The notes below the pieces were generated by a model that was not told where the DNA came from, ran no database searches, and saw only the letters and a program-made list of their open reading frames with translations. A program made the position numbers and the translations under genes. Positions 11,799 to 21,497 of a stretch of 64,000 nt of DNA are shown piece by piece (within the stretch, counting starts at the first letter, position 1; each line of letters begins with the position of its first letter). This DNA is from Ceratothoa steindachneri (lineage: Eukaryota > Arthropoda > Malacostraca > Isopoda > Cymothoidae). The stretch spans positions 73,018,245 to 73,082,244 of the forward strand of contig OZ018320.1 in the NCBI GenBank assembly GCA_963969495.1, read 5' to 3'.

Positions 11799-11842
11799 GT
11801 TCTTTATTGACGTTTCGCCTGTTGGCTTCTTCAGAATTGAAC
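11799..11842 (-). ncRNA. Hammerhead-ribozyme-like motif at a Penelope-like end
   Basis: On the minus strand the order is stem I strand GUUCAAUU, core CUGAAGA, stem II GCC-loop-GGC, core GAAA, a minimal stem III ACGU with cleavage triplet GUC, then AAU and GAAC. The last two pair back with AUU and GUUC. All core blocks of a type I hammerhead are present. One unpaired A follows CUGAAGA, which is not canonical. Penelope-like elements are known to carry such minimal hammerheads in their terminal repeats. Activity is not shown. Confidence 0.6.
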
Positions 11843-11925
11843 TAAACGAAGAACGCTAGATCGCTCCATATATATGATGCAGATTTATCCCGTGTTACTC
11901 TAGCTCGACACTCGTAGTCTTCTCT

Positions 11926-12761
11926 GGTAGGACAAGTTATGACAAGTGAAGACCTTCCACTGCACGCTCCTGCCTCATCTATTTGAGAATCAGTAGCTGA
12001 TTGCAGATCGTCAGTCACAAATTTTTCAATAATGGACAAATTATTGACCAAGGAAGGCAAGAATGCAAAAGAGATCCATGAAGGCATTGTTGAAGTCTAC
12101 ACTGACACCGCCCCTTCCTATGCAACTATTGCTCGCTGGAATAGGGAGTTCCGCCATGGTCGTGAGGCCCTTGAAGATTTCCCCCGTCCAGGACGCCCGT
12201 CAAACGTGACCAACGAGGACAATGTGGCCCGTGTGGAGAGGATGATCCTCGAAAATCGACGGGTGAAGGTCAAATAAATCGAGCGACAACTTGGAATATC
12301 ACATGGAAGTGTTATCAACATGATCCACTACAATTTGGCCATGACCAAGGTCTCTGCCCGTTGGGTCCCTAGAAACCTCACGCCCCATGATCGACTTCAA
12401 CATCGTCAAAGTCCACAAGGCCAGAGTTGCACAAGCTGCCCTGCGCGAGCGCGGATTCGAGGAGCTCATCCCCTGCCCCTTCAGTCCAGATCTGGCCCCT
12501 AGCGACTACTTTTTATTCCTCCAGCTCAAGGTTGCCCTGCGTGGACGCCGGTTTGGGGACGATGAAGATGTCCAGCTCGCCGTCCAGGAGTGGATTGAAC
12601 AGCAGTCGGTAGATTTCTGGTTGTCGGGAATTCGAAGCCTCAGGGACAAGTAGCGCAAGTGCATTGAAGTCGAAGGTAGTTATATTGAAAAATAATAAAA
12701 CACTTTTCCTCATATCTCGTTTCCTTATATCCGAATTTCAAAACTTATTGACCGCCCCTAG
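11926..12761 (+). mobile_element. Mariner, internally deleted, 5' end lost
   Basis: Same family as the elements at 22996-23947 and 30002-30834. The right terminal repeat ends ...TTATTGACCGCCCCTAG and is followed by TA. The left terminal repeat is missing, because homology begins within the 5' leader near 11926. It shares with the copy at 30002 an internal deletion joining CATCGTCAAAG to the region coding VHKARVAQAAL. Confidence 0.85.
12032..12690 (+). pseudogene. Mariner transposase remnant (catalytic middle deleted)
   Basis: The N-terminus begins MDKLLTKEGKNAKEIHEG and continues through the paired helix-turn-helix DNA-binding region (SYATIARWNREFRHGR, PRPGRP linker, RQLGISHGSV). A stop follows RRVKVK at about 12275, and a frameshift follows after the linker. 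The region that should carry GDETW (first catalytic Asp) and HDN (second) is deleted. The frame resumes at VHKARVAQAALRERGFEEL and reaches PFSPDLAPSDYFLF, which holds the third Asp, ending in CIEVEGSYIEK. It cannot catalyse transposition. The N-terminus is also shorter than the sister copies, lacking the KVEHSAVIKF stretch. Confidence 0.85.
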
Positions 12762-12856
12762 TACAATATTTGAATCAAGATTTTATTTATAACTATAGGA
12801 CTAGTTTCGGCAAAATGCTGAAACTATCTTGATTCAAATATTTTGGTTTACCATTG

Positions 12857-12858
<2 letters not shown>

Positions 12859-12911
<53 letters not shown>
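12859..12911. repeat. (TA)n microsatellite
   Basis: TA repeats between the left PLE terminal piece and the PLE coding region. Confidence 0.95.
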
Positions 12912-12914
<3 letters not shown>

Positions 12915-12979
12915 AATGGAAGATATCACATTGGCGTAATGTATATCAGTGGAAGATAATGGTAAACCAGAATATTTGA

Positions 12980-14919
12980 ATTAGCTTCTCATCTCCGAGA
13001 AAAAACATCCTGAATCTCTATTCCGGTGAATTAACATACAATGAACAAATTATTCCTGGATATGGACTTTCCTTCTCATTTTCTAATAGTGATTCATTAA
13101 ACCTACAACATTTAGCCTCCCTTTGAAAATGTAGTGAAAATCCGGAGATTAATAGTGAATTTCTCACTGGTTATCTTTGCGGTGTTTTTAATTCGAATGC
13201 TAATATGAAATATCAAAATATACCCAAACGCTTTAAAACTTTTACCGAAAGACCAAAACATAGTGATAACAAAATTCGACAAAACTAACAAAATTATTGT
13301 GATGGATAAAACTCAATATTTGTACAAATTAAATGATCTCTTAAGTGACAACACTACATATGAAATTTTAAACTCTAATCCTCTGAACAACAAGACGAAA
13401 TCATTTAATGACGCCATTCGAAAAATCTTATGTTCCAAATCTGAATGAAGCAAAAAATTTAAAACAATCAACCCCTTCCTTTCCTACATTTACGGGTTAC
13501 CGAAAACCCATAAAGAAGGTATCTTATTACGCCCAATCATCTCTTGCATTGGCTTGCATAGTTATAGGCTATCCAAATAGCTGGCCGGAATCTTATCAAA
13601 TGCGGTGGGTAAAATTTCTCACTCACATATTATCCACTCATCGGAAATTATTTCCAAAATTAAAAATCTTGACCTCAGTGGTAAAAAACTGTTAAGCTTT
13701 GACGTTAATAGTTTGTTTACAAAAGTCTCGGTCGATGGACGCTTGACGTTTTATCGAAATTTCTTCCTAATTTTCATATTAACCTACCTTTACCGATCCC
13801 TAAAATTATCAAATTAGTGCGCTTATGTGTAACGAATAATGTATTTTCAACTGAAGATAAGTTTTTTTGCCCAAAATATGGCCTAAGTATGGGTAACCCT
13901 CTTCCCCCTATCCTATGCAATCTATTTATGGAAAACTATGAAATGACCCTCCTTCCTAGGATCCATTCCCAACCTCCTATCTGGTTCCGATATGTAGACG
14001 ACATCATGTTGGCATGGCCCATAGACAATAACAATTTCAATTAATTTTTCAACAACCTAAATTCGTTACACCCATCGATAAAATTCAAAGTAGAATGGGA
14101 ACTGAATAATTCTCTATCATTTTTAGACGTAAATATCCACCGTTTAAATAATTATATTCAGTGCTCAGTCTATCGAATGCCTACAAATTCAAATGTTTAC
14201 ATACATATTTTCTCACTACATGATATATCCGTTAAGGTATCTGTTATTTCTTCGTACTTTCTCCAAACCTTTAGAACGTGCCTCCCAAACTTCCTTCAGG
14301 ATGAAATTAACCACCTTATCTGCAATTTCATTGAACTAAAATATCCAATTCACCTCATAAATAGATGCCATTCTAAAGCACTAAAAAACTTATATACCAC
14401 CTCCACACCACAAAAGAATGATTTAAAAAAAAATGTATTAGTTTCCCATATGCTCCAGCCTTGGCTCCTCTAAAATTATATGCGAACGGAAATAACATAA
14501 ATATTACATTTAAATATTCCAATACCATTCCAAAATCCTTGACTAGACTGCATCGAATCAATTTCGATGCTGGATTTTATAGTATACCCTGCTATAATTG
14601 CAAATTAAAATACATCGGAGAGTCAGGCCACTTTAATAAGAGGCTGAAAGAACACTTAGCTGATATCAAAAGGTGTGTGAATTCTTCAAGTCCCTTTACG
14701 CACATGCAAACGCACAACCATAGAATTAATTTTAACCATGCAAAAATCATTTATATATCAAACAATTATATTGAGAGGAGAATTGCGGAATCCATCATCA
14801 TCAACAAATTTGATAATTTCAATTTATCTGAAGGGCAATACAAATTCAACAAATATATAACGAATAGAGTGGCCAATCGTATCTATAAGCCCCCTGACGA
14901 AATGTGTTTTGGGGATTAG
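12980..14919 (+). pseudogene. Penelope-like reverse transcriptase with GIY-YIG endonuclease
   Basis: Pieces in several plus frames form one PLE protein. The N-terminal part is badly broken, with traces such as ENPEINSEFLTGYLCG near 13140. RT blocks follow: FDVNSLFTKVSVDG near 13700, KYGLSMGNPLPPILCNLFME near 13880, WFRYVDDI (catalytic YVDD) near 13990, and WELNNSLSFLDVNIHR. The frame 14461-14919 holds the GIY-YIG nuclease: FYSIPCYNCKLKYIGES, then a KRLKEHLADIKRC arm and IERRIAESIIINKFDN, ending at a stop after MCFGD. This RT plus GIY-YIG layout defines endonuclease-bearing PLEs. Stops and frameshifts make it inactive. Confidence 0.88.
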
Positions 14920-15097
14920 CAACTCTCTAGATTGTCTCCGGGCCCATTTCATTTTGTTTAGCTTTTCATTTTCTCCAGATTTACTCGAGTATATTTTTTC
15001 TCCAGATTGTTTCCTGCGGTTTCATTTTGATTAGGATGTGTCTTACCTTATATATATATATATATATGATGAAAATTAATGCAATATCGCAAGAAAA

Positions 15098-15475
15098 GAT
15101 GAGGAATTAAACCACATTCTCCGAAGACAATTTATTTCAGAACAGTTTCGGTGTATCTCACACCCTTTTTCAACTGACACTGGATAGAAAATATAAGAAA
15201 AGTGCATATAAGCATAACACAAGATCCCCTCTTTTTTTCTTTTTTCCCCCAATCCCCTACTTGTGGCTAATCTGGGGGTGGGGGTAGGCCTACCCCGCCC
15301 CAGATTAGCCACAAGTAGGGGATTGGGGAAAAAAAGAGGGTATCTTGTGTTATGCTTATATGCATTTCTCTTATATTTTCTGCCGTGTCAGTTGAAAAAG
15401 GGTGTGAGATACACCGAAACTGTTTTGAATTAAATTGTCTTCGGAGAATGTGGTTTAATTCTTCATATATATATA
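15098..15475. repeat. Large palindrome: inverted PLE terminal repeats
   Basis: The left arm (about 15098-15282) and right arm (about 15295-15475) are near-perfect reverse complements meeting around 15285-15295. CCCCTACTTGTGGCTAATCTGG occurs on one side and its complement on the other. Each arm contains a hammerhead-like sequence on its outward-reading strand, with core UUGAAAA in place of CUGANGA. (TA)n flanks both sides. Confidence 0.85.
15388..15434 (+). ncRNA. Decayed hammerhead-like motif (right arm of palindrome)
   Basis: The order is GUCAG, UUGAAAA, stem II GGGUGU with ACACC, GAAAC, then a short stem III and UUGAAU pairing partly with the 5' strand. Two core positions differ from the hammerhead consensus (C3 to U, G8 to A), and the left arm shares both changes. 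It is therefore probably a non-catalytic descendant. Confidence 0.35.
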
Positions 15476-15594
15476 TATATATATATATATACTGTGCTCC
15501 TTGCCTAGCTTCTTCATTATTAGTTGAAAATGGCATCTTGCCGAAACTAGTCTGATAGTTATAAATAAAATCTTGATTCAAATATTGAGGATAT

Positions 15595-16515
15595 ATTCAG
15601 GTATTCGCCTTCCATTGTTTCTTCTCCTTCTCATTTTTGTCGCTCTTGTGTAATTTGTTTCCAATTACTAACATATTTTTGAAGATCATTTCTCTATCAG
15701 GTTTTGGTCTTCTTTTCATATGTCTTGTATCGAGTGGAGTCTGATCGGTATTTTTTCTCGTTCATCTTTCGTCATGGAATCTTGCCATATTTCAGGTTTC
15801 TTATAGCTTCAACTATGCATGAAGTCTGGTTTATTCATTTATCCATGTGGCTGAATTTATGTCATGCTAATTTATCCCCATCATGATGCATCCGTGAGCT
15901 CTTTCTGTTGTGCTAATTTTTATGTGTTTTGGTGTGCAATTTCGTATTTCTCCTCCATAATTGGGATTATGCATTGGTTGTCTTTCTTTTCAGGCTCATT
16001 GGCATTTTGCTTTTCAAGACGATGCTTGCCTTTCCAAATGCATTCCAGCCTAAAATGTTAATGCGTTTCATTTCTTGATCTTTTCCCAGTGACATTGTAA
16101 TCTGTTGACTCAGATAAATATATTTGTCTAGCATTTCAATTGGTTCGTTGTCAATTGTGATGTCTATCATGTCGTCCTCTGTTTAGTTTGTCATCATTTT
16201 TGTTTTCCACAAGATTTATTTTTAGGTCGAATTTTTTTGCTTTCATGTTTAAGTTCTTTAAGCATTGTCTGAATCTCTTTTAGGTTATCAGTTTATGAGT
16301 ACAATATCATCTGCGAATCTCAGGTGATTGAGGTAATCCCAATCAATTTTAATGCCTTTGCTTTGCCAGTTTAACCTCCTGAATATTTGTTCAGGACAGG
16401 ATGTGAATAATTTCGGACAGATAGCATCTCCTTGTCTTACAACTTTATTTAATTAAAAGATGTCTGAATTTGTATTCAATATGATGTAGGTGTCACACAC
16501 GTAATATCTGATAGT
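15595..16515 (-). pseudogene. RTE-like endonuclease-reverse transcriptase fragment
   Basis: Read on the minus strand, RT motifs appear in order: KLFT near the QGD block, IFRRLNW-like residues, DYLNHLRFADDIVLI (FADD catalytic box, about 16295-16350), MLKELKHESKK, then VIDNEPIEMLDKYIYLSQQ and LGWNAFGKASIVLKSKMPMSLKRK. The C-terminal tail at 15600-15870 includes NDLQKYVSNWKQITQERQK. This is the order seen in RTE/Jockey-group 'endonuclease-reverse transcriptases' of arthropods. Many stops and frameshifts. It shares its 3' part, inverted, with 10976-11256. Confidence 0.75.
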
Positions 16516-16538
16516 TTGCATTTTTTTCTGACGAGGGC

Positions 16539-17731
16539 TGTGACGTGATATCGTGGGACCTCCGTTCGCTTAATTGAGGCTGACACGTCATCCAAAAAAT
16601 TCTAGAATTTTCGTTTGCTTTGATCGGCCAGTTCCCTCCTAGTTATTTAATTGAATATTAAAATTGGATTAAGATTATGGCGATTTTGTCATGAAAGAAA
16701 GTTATTTTATATTTAGAGTTAAGAATTTTCATTATATGTCGATATAGCATTGGAGTTTTAAACAATCTATATGTATAATTGTTCCGTAGAATGCGATGTC
16801 AAGGCCTTCATTCTTCACAGAAGACAGACCATTTTTTCGTGCTTGGAGAAGAAAGTTGTGTTCAGGAACATAGTGGATTTCGTGCACTTATTTTCCGGTT
16901 TCGTGCGTCTCGGAAGGCTATTGCGATTTAAGGCTATCGCGATTAAAGCTATCGCGATTTAAGGCCATCGCGATTTAAGGCTATCGCGATTTAAGGCTAT
17001 CGTGATTTAAGGCTATCGTGATTTAAGGCCATCGTGATTTAAGGCTATCGTGATTTAAGGTTATTGTGATTTGAGGCTATCATGATTTAAGGCTATCGTA
17101 ATTTAAGGCTATCGTGATTTAAGGCTATCGTGATTTATTGTCTTAGTGTAAGCCAACCGGCAGAGTTGTACCCCTTTTGTAATTTAGTGCGGGATTACCA
17201 TGAGTGTTGTATCTCTCGTGCATGTTTGGTAGGACAACCGTGTGTGGTGTCCTTGTTTTTGTGTGGCCCATACTAGGCCTGATTTTAGTGGTCGTGAGTG
17301 ACCCTTATTTTTGTATAAGCCTTCATATCTATGTATATGGTGGTCATTGCACGTTGGTGCATTGTGGTCACGTACCGGTGAGTGCTTTCCTTTGTGGCTC
17401 AACCTTCTTTCTCCGTGTTCTCATCTAGATAGGAATATCATACGTGCGTTATTATTGCGTTCAAATATTTGTTCTTGTGTCTTCGATACTCTAAATACAT
17501 TTACGTATTACAAAATGCCATTCCTTAGCTCAATCTATCAAAGTTGTAATTAATTTTAAGGTCCTTTCTATGATAATCTAGTCTTTAAAATATATCGGCA
17601 TTTTCAAGTGGATTCATTATCAAACATTTGTAAATAAAGTTTTCGTTTTAAGTCGACGCATCTTCTATCCTTGGCTATAAACTTTTGGGGTTAAAGAATC
17701 TGAGCATGTCACCTGATCCCAGTTTGTGACA
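16539..17731 (+). mobile_element. LTR-like block (possible solo LTR)
   Basis: The segment starts TGTGACGTGATATCGTGGGA and ends TTTGTGACA, giving TG...CA ends. It has an AATAAA signal near 17632 and no coding region. It contains a 16-bp minisatellite at 16916-17137. No clear target-site duplication is visible (flanks AGGGC and GTAGG differ), so the solo-LTR call is inference from end type and composition. Confidence 0.42.
16916..17137. repeat. 16-bp minisatellite, about 14 copies
   Basis: The unit GGCTATCGYGATTTAA repeats in register over 222 bp. Early copies carry TCGCGA, while later ones carry TCGTGA, TTGTGA, TCATGA or TCGTAA. Confidence 0.95.
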
Positions 17732-17791
17732 GTAGGATCTGCACTTTTGTTATGTATATGTGTGCTATGATATTTATATAGACCAGACCTA

Positions 17792-17822
17792 TATATATAT
17801 ATCTATACATATATATATATCT

Positions 17823-17885
<63 letters not shown>
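17792..17885. repeat. (TA)n microsatellite with CTATACAT interruptions
   Basis: TA tract ending next to the PLE terminal sequence that carries the hammerhead-like motif at 17935. Confidence 0.95.
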
Positions 17886-17889
<4 letters not shown>

Positions 17890-17934
17890 TAGGTGAGAAT
17901 GGATGGGGAGAAAGAAAAGTCCAGACACTACACA

Positions 17935-17980
17935 GAGCTCTTTATTGACGTTTCGCCTCTTGGCTTCCTCAGAATGGAAC
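17935..17980 (-). ncRNA. Hammerhead-ribozyme-like motif at a Penelope-like 3' end
   Basis: The minus strand reads GUUCCAUU, CUGAGGA, stem II GCC-AAGA-GGC, GAAA, ACGU minimal stem III with GUC, then AAU and GAGC, which pair with AUU and GUUC. It is homologous to 11799-11842. The variable position after CUGA is G here, and stem I stays paired through a G-U. It lies downstream, on the same strand, of the PLE C-terminal coding piece at 18023-18346, as expected for a 3' terminal repeat. Confidence 0.6.
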
Positions 17981-18022
17981 TGACAAGAGAGATGGAAGAT
18001 CGCCACTCGACCATTCGTAAAG

Positions 18023-18346
18023 TTAGTCTGGGTCGCGGTCACTTGCTCTCCCCCGGCCGTTTCCCCCTCGTCTCGACCCTTCCGCCTCTTCATTAATGAG
18101 CCTTGCCGCACCTGTCGCCAGCTTGAAGAAACCGTCCCGGTGATTTGTCGACCTATAGGAGAGAATATATGTAGCTTCAATAATCCTACGCTCACGTTTT
18201 GATAAACCTTTTTGAACTATACTCACCCCATCCCATTTGGGTAAATGCCCACATTCATCTATATGCACCACTAACGAGTTTGAAGTTCTATGTGCCCGGA
18301 CGTCCCTCTTATGCTCACTAAGTCTAGTTTTATCAAGAGAGCACAC
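18023..18346 (-). pseudogene. Penelope-like GIY-YIG domain, C-terminal piece
   Basis: The minus strand gives KTRLSEHKRDVRAHRTSNSL, VVHIDECGHLPKWDGVSIV, ERRIIEATYILSYRSTNHRDG and FKLATGAARLI. These are the arm and C-terminal signatures of PLE GIY-YIG nucleases. The RT and first half of the nuclease are absent. It overlaps in homology with the GIY-YIG piece at 18890-19135, so it is a different copy and not part of that element. Confidence 0.75.
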
Positions 18347-18484
18347 TGCTAAATTTACATCTAGAACTTTAATAGCTACTATCAGCTTTGAATTGCAAAT
18401 TTAGAGTTAAAGGGAATATTTCGAGATGGGGCTCAAATTTACAATAGAGAGACTAGGAAAGATTTTCAATATTTAAATTAGTTA

Positions 18485-18895
18485 GCGAGTATAAAATTTC
18501 AAATTGCCTTTGTCAACAAAATCAATATAAAATCCTTCTTTACGATAAAGGATCCGGTTCCAAAGAGTCTTCGGAGTTCGATTATATACTTATTTAAATG
18601 TCCTGGGTGTTCCCAAGGCAAATATATCAGGAGCTCCGTGAGAACTCTGAAGGCAAGATTCTCTTCCCATATGGGTATAAGTAATAGAACCGGTAAGATC
18701 CTGGAAACCAAAGAAAATTCAGCGATAAGAGATCACGTAATAAAGTGCAAAAGTGATATCTCCTTAAATAACTTTGAAATTCTGAATTCGCACAAATGCC
18801 CTATTACCCTTCGAATCTTAGAAACACTTTATATAAAACAGCTCTCCACGAATTTAAATAATGATCTCTCGTCGGTTCCCCTCCTTGTTACCTGA
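18485..18895 (+). pseudogene. Penelope-like GIY-YIG C-terminal fragment (plus strand)
   Basis: Around 18595-18625, in mixed frames, CPGCSQGKYI precedes RTLKARFSSHMGISNRTGK, then SAIRDHVIKCKSDISLNNFE and CPITLRILETLYIKQLSTNL to a stop at 18893-18895. Cys-rich entry, a YI box and an R..RF..H helix are PLE GIY-YIG features. A frameshift lies near 18600. It meets the minus-strand PLE at about 18893, so the two are tail to tail. Confidence 0.75.
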
Positions 18896-20250
18896 ATTTT
18901 CACTCAAATGGATAAAAATGACATTTGATGTTTGCCCAGTGTTTACAGAGTACTTATGTTGCTTAATACGCACATTCAGATCCTTGCTAGTTTGCCCAAT
19001 ATAAAATGAAGGGCAATCCAAACAAGGGATTTTATAAATTACGTTATTTGTTTCATTAGGGCAATTTTTTATCAACATTCTTTTTAAAGTATTCGTATAA
19101 GAGAAAACAAGATTTACATTAAGTGTTTTTAACAATGTTTTTACGGTTTCAAAGCCATTAAAATAAGGTAAAATGAGGATATTCTTGGGCGCTTCCTTCT
19201 CAATAGTACTTTCGTTATAAAACTTTTTTTGGCTTTATTATAACAAATATCAAGTATATTTGCTGGATAACACAAGTCTGCACCGATTTTTCTTATAGAT
19301 TCAATTTCCTGATCCAAATATTGAGGACTGACAATGCGCAACGCACGTAAAAACATAGAGGAAAAAATTGATATCTTAATATTAAGATGGTGGCCTGAAT
19401 AAAAATGGACATAGGTTAAGTTGTTGGTTGGTTTCCTATAAATACTAAAATTGCAATTAAATGATTCCCTATGTATTAAGACATCTAAGAATGGAAGGCA
19501 ATTGTCTTTCTCTAATTCAACAGTAAATATTATGGAAGGTACCTGGTTATTTAAATTGGAAAACAAATTATTTACATCAATATTAAAAGGCAAAAAGATT
19601 AAAATGTCATCAACATATCTATACCACTTTAAGGGGATATCAATGATATTAGGTAAATATTGTTTTTCGAAGAATTCCATATACAAATTTGAGAGTAGGG
19701 GAGATAAGGGGTTGCCCATTGCCATACCAAATATTTGTTGGTAATATTCACCATTAAAAACGAACTTACATTAACAAATGCACAACTTAATGAGTGAAAT
19801 AATATGACTTACAGATAGAGGTAATTCATGATGAGTAAGCTCATTACTAAGATAATCTAAAATGGAATCAATAGGGACTTTGGTAAAGAGAGAGCAAACG
19901 TCATAACTTACCAACCTATCATTGGGGCAAATAGTAATTTGATTTAATTTTTCTACTAAGTCAAGAGAGTTTAGTATATGAGAACCGGATATTGTTCCAA
20001 GTAAAGGGGACAACAGTTTGAAAATTTTTTTGATAATTTATATGAAACTGAACCAACTGTGCTAATAATAGGCCGCATAGGGTTGTTTTCTTTGTGTGTT
20101 TTTACCAACCCGTATAAGTAAGGTAACGAGGGAGATTTTTCTGACAAAACACCTATTAATTCCTTCTTATCTTTAAGGATTTTTTTCAGTATACTATTGA
20201 TATGTTTAATAACTTGATCTAAGGGGTTCCTTGTTAATTTTCTCTAAGTC
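18890..20250 (-). pseudogene. Penelope-like element: RT and GIY-YIG (minus strand)
   Basis: Minus-strand pieces read in order: LPYLYGLVKTHKENNPMRPI near 20110 (RT entry), VSYDVCSLFTKVPIDSILDY (about 19870), MGNPLSPLLSNLYMEFFEKQ, WYRYVDDILIF (catalytic YVDD, about 19625), DNCLPFLDVLIHR, then the RT thumb. The GIY-YIG nuclease begins IYKIPCLDCPSFYIGQTSKD near 19030 and continues RIKQHKYSVNTGQTSN. It is cut at the junction with the plus-strand fragment near 18893, losing the end of the nuclease. Frameshifts lie near 19740 and 19140 and around 20020-20250. Confidence 0.86.
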
Positions 20251-20329
20251 ACACCGTCAGCCAGTAGGGCATGCTTGCGCGATATCGTAATTCTTGATAA
20301 AAATGATTACATATCGCGCATGCGATATG

Positions 20330-20330
<1 letters not shown>

Positions 20331-20418
<88 letters not shown>
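20331..20418. repeat. (TA)n microsatellite
   Basis: About 88 bp of TA repeats between a short GC-rich palindromic stretch (GCGATATGTAAT) and an inverted PLE terminal-repeat pair. Confidence 0.97.
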
Positions 20419-20425
<7 letters not shown>

Positions 20426-20472
20426 TGCGAAGCTAGTTTCGGTATGAATTTACCATACCCTCTTCAGTCGTA
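20426..20472 (-). ncRNA. Hammerhead-ribozyme-like motif, left arm
   Basis: The minus strand reads UACGA, CUGAAGA, stem II GGUAUG with CAUACC, GAAAC, UAGC, then UUCGCA. Stem II is perfect apart from one extra G after the core. Compared with the right arm, two bases of stem III/stem I have changed (U to C), which weakens pairing, so this copy is likely impaired. Confidence 0.5.
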
Positions 20473-20713
20473 TAATGAGAATGGAATGAACAACACAAGT
20501 TACTAAATATCTCAAAATCCCAGCAAAAGGAGAAAACAATCGGAGAAAAAGGGATCATTAATCAGGTGTAGTACTAAGATAATTAACTAAACTCTTTACA
20601 ATGATCTTAGAACCACACCTCTTTATTAATGGCCCTTTTTCTCCGTTTTTTGTCTCCTTTTGCTTGGATTTTGAGATATTTAGTAACTTGTGTTGTTCAT
20701 TCCATTCTCATTA

Positions 20714-20761
20714 TACGACTGAAGAGGGTATGGTAAACTTCATACAGAAACTAGTTTCGTA
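20714..20761 (+). ncRNA. Hammerhead-ribozyme-like motif, right arm
   Basis: Stem I UACGA (20714-20718) pairs perfectly with UCGUA (20757-20761). Core CUGAAGA is at 20719-20725, stem II GUAUG pairs with CAUAC, and GAAA lies at 20747-20750. Stem III is a minimal AC/GU, and U at 20756 fits the cleavage position. GAAACTAGTTTC is a 12-bp palindrome, which would let two RNAs form a shared stem III. One or two unpaired bases at the base of stem II are not ideal. Self-cleavage is a prediction. Confidence 0.6.
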
Positions 20762-20823
20762 GAGAAATTATATGCATACAGTGGTTTCACTATCATATAC
20801 CATAACTCGCTATTGAGTTCTTT

Positions 20824-20825
<2 letters not shown>

Positions 20826-20862
<37 letters not shown>
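20826..20862. repeat. (GT)n microsatellite
   Basis: GT repeats ending GTGCGCGC, at the outer edge of the PLE terminal pair. Confidence 0.95.
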
Positions 20863-20864
<2 letters not shown>

Positions 20865-21407
20865 TTTGAGTTACCTTAATTGCTTAATTTTCCTGTATAA
20901 AAGCATTTCGATAATTTGATAACTAATTGTAGATCTGAAAAGTAATATGAGAGGCAACGAAACCTTAACTATACAACGACTAGAAAAAATTGTTCTCGCA
21001 TTGCTTTTACTCGGTCGAAGGAGATCAGTAGAGGGAAGAAGGGCCCGAGTGTCGACGTCAGAAGCTGTCTAACCTGGTGCCAGTCGTCTCATTACCAGGC
21101 ACCCCACTGTAGAGGGAACCCGGCAAAAGGTGATGATAATATTGGCAAGACTAAGAGCTCAACCGCACCATCTTCTAACTCATGGAGCATGGGGTAATCA
21201 ACCAGATCACACATCTTACAAGAACCCTCCCAACATGGTTCAATCAACTCGCACCGCCTTGTATGACAGTAATTGCATCAAAACACATAAATGTTGTCTT
21301 CTACACTGTACCCAGACTCATTCCCATCAAATCATAAGTATAAAGCCCTCTATGAAATTTCTTCATATAATATAATTGAACATTTATGCTCAATGAGTTC
21401 AGAATAT

Positions 21408-21408
<1 letters not shown>
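20863..21408. other. Spacer, no feature recognised
   Basis: Mixed-composition sequence without family motifs in any frame and without clear repeat structure. Confidence 0.5.

Positions 21409-21494
<86 letters not shown>
21409..21494. repeat. (TA)n microsatellite
   Basis: About 86 bp of TA repeats directly next to a Tc1-like transposase fragment. Confidence 0.97.

Positions 21495-21497
<3 letters not shown>

Larger units (their letters stand above)
12764..15592 (+). mobile_element. Penelope-like element (decayed, with terminal-repeat remnants)
   Basis: Terminal-repeat sequence containing CAATATTTGAATCAAGATTT lies at 12766-12805 and its reverse complement at about 15540-15585, bracketing coding DNA with PLE RT and GIY-YIG motifs. 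(TA)n tracts lie at 12859-12911, 15051-15067 and 15465-15491. A separate palindromic block at 15098-15475 sits inside the 3' side. Confidence 0.75.
20421..20825. mobile_element. Inverted pair of Penelope-like terminal repeats
   Basis: The left arm (about 20421-20605) and right arm (about 20608-20800) are reverse complements. Both contain the CATTCCATTCTCATTATACG, CTGAAGAGGGTATGGTAAA and GAAACTAG sequence, read outward on opposite strands. The right side continues into CAGTGGTTTCACTATCATA. No coding DNA lies between. The degraded pair at 11352-11757 has the same structure. Confidence 0.8.

Noticed and set aside
17760..18195. Open frames with long IYIYIY runs near TA microsatellites (also at 11183, 15267, 21291)
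   Set aside because: They are translations of (TA)n and have no other coding support.
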